Position numbers and translations under genes: made by a program. A stretch of DNA of 64,000 nt from PALSA-1006 sp963733265 (lineage in GTDB: Bacteria > Pseudomonadota > Gammaproteobacteria > Burkholderiales > Gallionellaceae): contig CAVTCF010000001.1 of assembly GCA_963733265.1 (NCBI GenBank), positions 496,001 to 560,000 on the forward strand. The letters run 5' to 3'. Below, in pieces: positions 61,826 to 64,000 of this stretch; positions within the stretch are counted from its first letter, which is position 1, and each line of letters starts with the position of its first letter. The notes under the pieces were generated by a model that ran no database searches, was not told the DNA's origin, and worked only from the letters and a program-made list of their open reading frames with translations.

Positions 61826-62155
61826 ATGCATTCAGAAAAACGCCGAGAAAGACGGGCCGTTTATACACATCAACCCAAGGGAAAACTTCAAGTCCTGCAG
61901 GGTGACCAACGTCTCGATGTTTATACCGTGAAGGATGCATCGCAGTCAGGACTACAGTTGGAAGTCGGGACACGGGTAAATGCCGGGGAAAATATTCTGG
62001 TACGTTATTGGAGTGATGAAGTTGATATAAAACTAAACGGTACCGTTATGTGGAGTTCGATACGCCCCGGTGAATCGAAAGAACGTGCGGAACAACACAA
62101 TTGCGTGATCGGCATAAGATTGGCCAGCCCCTCGCTTCTGCAAACTTTTTGGTGA
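61826..62155 (+). CDS. PilZ domain protein
   Basis: A 109-residue single PilZ domain. The RRERR motif near the N-terminus and DASQSGLQLEV about 30 residues on correspond to the RxxxR and D/NxSxxG motifs that bind cyclic di-GMP. A diguanylate cyclase is encoded 110 bases downstream on the same strand, so the pair may work together; this is inference. GGAAGGAA precedes the ATG. Confidence 0.88.
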   Translation: MHSEKRRERRAVYTHQPKGKLQVLQGDQRLDVYTVKDASQSGLQLEVGTRVNAGENILVRYWSDEVDIKLNGTVMWSSIRPGESKERAEQHNCVIGIRLASPSLLQTFW

Positions 62156-62264
62156 AATCTGAATTTTGAAAATCTTGTCCGTTAGCATGCAAATTTTAGG
62201 CTTGATGCTTTACTACGCTTATTTAAAGTAGTAGAACCCTCTATTGCTTACGTGAAAATTGAAT

Positions 62265-63533
62265 ATGTCTAAACGCAAAAAGCATGGATACCCGGTTTTA
62301 ATCATTGGCGCCGGACGCGGGGGATCCGCTTTGCTTGAGATATTTCTGGAAGACAAGTTGGTGGAAGTTCTCGCCATTGCCGATTCCGACTCTAATGCCC
62401 CCGGTATCCTACTGGCAAAAAACCATGGAATTCCCACTTTTGCCAATGCTACCGAAGCATTTCAGGCCTGCAAAAACTATCCGGATTGCATCGTGTACAA
62501 CTTATCGCATGATGAAACAATTACAGACGAAGCTGTAAAAGTATTCGGTACCGGCAAAAGAGTTGCAAGCGGCGCAGAAGTGAATTTATTCTGGCAAATG
62601 GTAACCAATCTGAAGCAGGTTAAAGTTGATCTCGAAAAAAGCCAGAGTCAATTGCAGGCAATTATCCAAAATGTGATGGACGGCATCATCACAACCGATG
62701 AGAACGGAAATATTCTTGGACTAAACCCCGCTGCCGAGCAAATTTTTGGTTACAACACCGCGGATATTTTAGGCAAAAGCGTAAAAATTCTCGCGCCCGA
62801 TCTATACCGGAGTGAAAATGAATTTTTTGTAAAACGATATAACGAAGCAGGCGTTGCAAAAATTATTGGCGCTCGCTCTCAGGAGGTGCGGGCTGTTCGA
62901 AAAAATGGCGAGCAATTCCCGATGGAACTCTCCGCTTCTGAAATGATATTGGCCGGTCAACTCTATTTCGTCGGCATTGTGCGAGACATAACCGAACGCA
63001 AATTGACGGAAGAAAAAATTGCACGTTTAGCCCACTTCGATTATTTGACCGGGCTGCCCAACCGGGCATTTTTTCTGGACAACCTCGATCATTCGATTGC
63101 ATTGGCAAAGCGGAATAATTACAAGGTCAGTGTCTTGTTTCTTGATTTGGATGGTTTTAAACAAGTTAACGACACGCTGGGACACGATGCGGGAGATCTG
63201 TTATTACGGGAAGCTTCATTGCGCCTGAAAGAAGTCATCAGAGAATCCGACACCGTAGCGCGTGTGGGAGGTGACGAATTCATTTTCGTATTAAATGAAA
63301 TCGGCAGCGCAGAAAATGCCGCATCTATAGCGAAAAAAATAATCGCAGCTCTTTCCGAGCCATTTGAATTAAATGGGCAACAATGCAAGATTGGTGGCAG
63401 CATCGGCATTTCTATTTATCCGGATGGGGCCGCCAATCCTGAAACTTTGATCAAGCAGGCAGACGATGCAATGTATCTGGCAAAGCAAAGTGGAAAAAAC
63501 GCTTACCGATTTTATTGGGATGTCCCCCAATAA
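62265..63533 (+). CDS. Rossmann-PAS-GGDEF diguanylate cyclase
   Basis: A 422-residue cytoplasmic signalling protein. Residues about 8-115 form a Rossmann-like domain with LIIGAGRGGSALLEIF, similar to CoA- or nucleotide-binding folds. A coiled coil and a PAS domain (about 125-250, with IIQNVMDGIITTDENGNILGLNPAAEQIFGY) follow. The GGDEF domain runs from about 255 to the end with an intact active site GGDEF and an inhibitory RxxD five residues before it (RESD), so product feedback is expected. No EAL domain. ATG at 62265; a TTG two codons earlier is possible. Confidence 0.92.
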   Translation: MSKRKKHGYPVLIIGAGRGGSALLEIFLEDKLVEVLAIADSDSNAPGILLAKNHGIPTFANATEAFQACKNYPDCIVYNLSHDETITDEAVKVFGTGKRVASGAEVNLFWQMVTNLKQVKVDLEKSQSQLQAIIQNVMDGIITTDENGNILGLNPAAEQIFGYNTADILGKSVKILAPDLYRSENEFFVKRYNEAGVAKIIGARSQEVRAVRKNGEQFPMELSASEMILAGQLYFVGIVRDITERKLTEEKIARLAHFDYLTGLPNRAFFLDNLDHSIALAKRNNYKVSVLFLDLDGFKQVNDTLGHDAGDLLLREASLRLKEVIRESDTVARVGGDEFIFVLNEIGSAENAASIAKKIIAALSEPFELNGQQCKIGGSIGISIYPDGAANPETLIKQADDAMYLAKQSGKNAYRFYWDVPQ

Positions 63534-63562
63534 CACTAACACGATTCGGTAATACACAAAAT

Positions 63563-63587
63563 AAAACCCGCTTTCGCGGGTTTTTTT
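63563..63587. terminator. Bidirectional Rho-independent terminator
   Basis: AAAACCCGC and GCGGGTTTT form a stem with a TTTC loop, with a T run on the right and an A-rich left flank. It lies between the convergent diguanylate cyclase and rpmG genes and may serve both. Confidence 0.88.
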
Positions 63588-63607
63588 CACTGCACAAACA
63601 AGCCGAA

Positions 63608-63763
63608 TTACTTCAACTTGGTTTCTTTGTACAATACATGCTTGCGCGCAACAGGATCAAATTTTTTGATTTCAATTTTTTCCGGTGTTGTACGTTTGTT
63701 CTTGTTTGTAGTGTAGAAATGGCCGGTACCGGCGCTGGATTCAAGTTTGATCTTTTCACGCAT
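63608..63763 (-). CDS. rpmG: Ribosomal protein L33
   Basis: Structural protein of the 50S subunit, 51 residues: MREKIKLESSAGTGHFYTTN, then KNKRTTPEKIEIKKFDPVAR and KHVLYKETKLK. The form lacks the zinc cysteines, as usual in proteobacteria. It starts 13 bases after the rpmB stop. Confidence 0.97.
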   Translation of the reverse strand: MREKIKLESSAGTGHFYTTNKNKRTTPEKIEIKKFDPVARKHVLYKETKLK

Positions 63764-63776
63764 AATTCAGTACCCC

Positions 63777-64000
63777 TTAGATTTTTTCGCCATTTGCGCG
63801 CAATTCGAGCAACACGGCATCAATGCCGTTCTTGTCGATAGTGCGCAGCGCGGCATTGGTCAGGCGCAAAGACACCCAACGATTTTCAGATTCGACCCAC
63901 AGGCGACGGCGCTGTAGATTCGGCAAAAAACGACGCTTCGTTTTATTGTTCGCGTGGGAAACATTGTTACCCACCATCGGGCGTTTTCCCGTTACTTGAC
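63777..64000 (-). CDS. rpmB: Ribosomal protein L28, 5' end cut by window edge
   Basis: Structural protein of the 50S subunit. The visible frame runs on beyond the internal ATG at 63977: the bases to the window end read as QVTGKRP, exactly the residues expected before MVGNNVSHANNKTKRRFLPN. Only about six N-terminal residues are missing. Cotranscribed with rpmG. Confidence 0.97.
   Translation of the reverse strand, partial: QVTGKRPMVGNNVSHANNKTKRRFLPNLQRRRLWVESENRWVSLRLTNAALRTIDKNGIDAVLLELRANGEKI

Overview
The window looks like chromosome of a betaproteobacterium, most likely of the Nitrosomonadales (Gallionellaceae or Nitrosomonadaceae-like). The evidence is the gene order (DUF721/dciA, M23 peptidase, secA, argJ, DUF815 ATPase, Nudix-ThiE fusion, yacG, zapD, coaE, pilD, pilC), the protein sequences, and small c-type cytochromes. 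The taxon is inferred from recalled family resemblance and gene order, not from a search. I saw no rRNA, tRNA or CRISPR array.

Layout. 1-1655: a tight operon of a 2-oxoglutarate/Fe dioxygenase and alanine dehydrogenase (cut by the window edge). 1848-5024: chromate transporter, DUF2325, HDOD and DciA-like proteins. 5059-11725: M23 peptidase, secA, a cyclic-nucleotide-binding protein, argJ and a DUF815 ATPase. 11722-19865: an accessory island bracketed by two nested pairs of inverted repeats, inserted between the DUF815 ATPase and the Nudix-ThiE gene. It holds a YafQ/DinJ-type toxin-antitoxin pair, an IS1595-type transposase, a DUF6471 protein, a three-Cys-motif (Gp37/Gp68, DUF5131) protein with its TcmP partner, and a large single-chain restriction-methylase. 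19895-24930: Nudix-ThiE, yacG, zapD, coaE, pilD, pilC. 25073-29879: HlyC/CorC protein, lgt, ilvD and an orphan ParA. 30133-31110: two related cytochromes c. 31242-36114: a complete branched-chain amino acid type ABC transporter (livKHMGF order). 36358-43663: a PsiF-repeat protein, an unassigned structured gap, and an MSHA-type pilus cluster (mshI to mshN) lacking mshE/mshG. 43827-55782: MgtC, an AddAB-like helicase-nuclease pair, ferredoxin, a glutamine amidotransferase, folE2, dxs, ispA, xseB. 55899-58211: a second toxin-antitoxin pair and a lone acyltransferase in sparse DNA. 58897-64000: Rieske oxygenase, EamA transporter, SpoIIAA-like protein, lipoprotein, PilZ protein, a Rossmann-PAS-GGDEF diguanylate cyclase, and the ribosomal proteins L33 and L28 (L28 cut by the window end).

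The most notable observation is a tract of 15 AGCC tetranucleotides (16554-16613) inside the 5' end of the restriction-methylase gene. A well-placed ATG with a Shine-Dalgarno sequence lies upstream (16533). With 15 units it reads into a stop after 32 codons; with 14 (or 17) it would read into the 999-codon methylase frame. The gene therefore looks phase-variable and OFF in this sequence. It is the last gene of an apparent operon with the DUF5131-TcmP pair, a poorly understood two-gene module that is my best candidate for an undescribed system.

Several families of short palindromic repeats recur. GTAGGG-headed REP-like hairpins lie at both outer edges of the island and also at 36155 and 60035. 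GC-rich CCCTCTCCCGCAAGCGGGAGAGGG-type hairpins occur between genes and also inside coding sequences (Nudix-ThiE, livG, addB-like).
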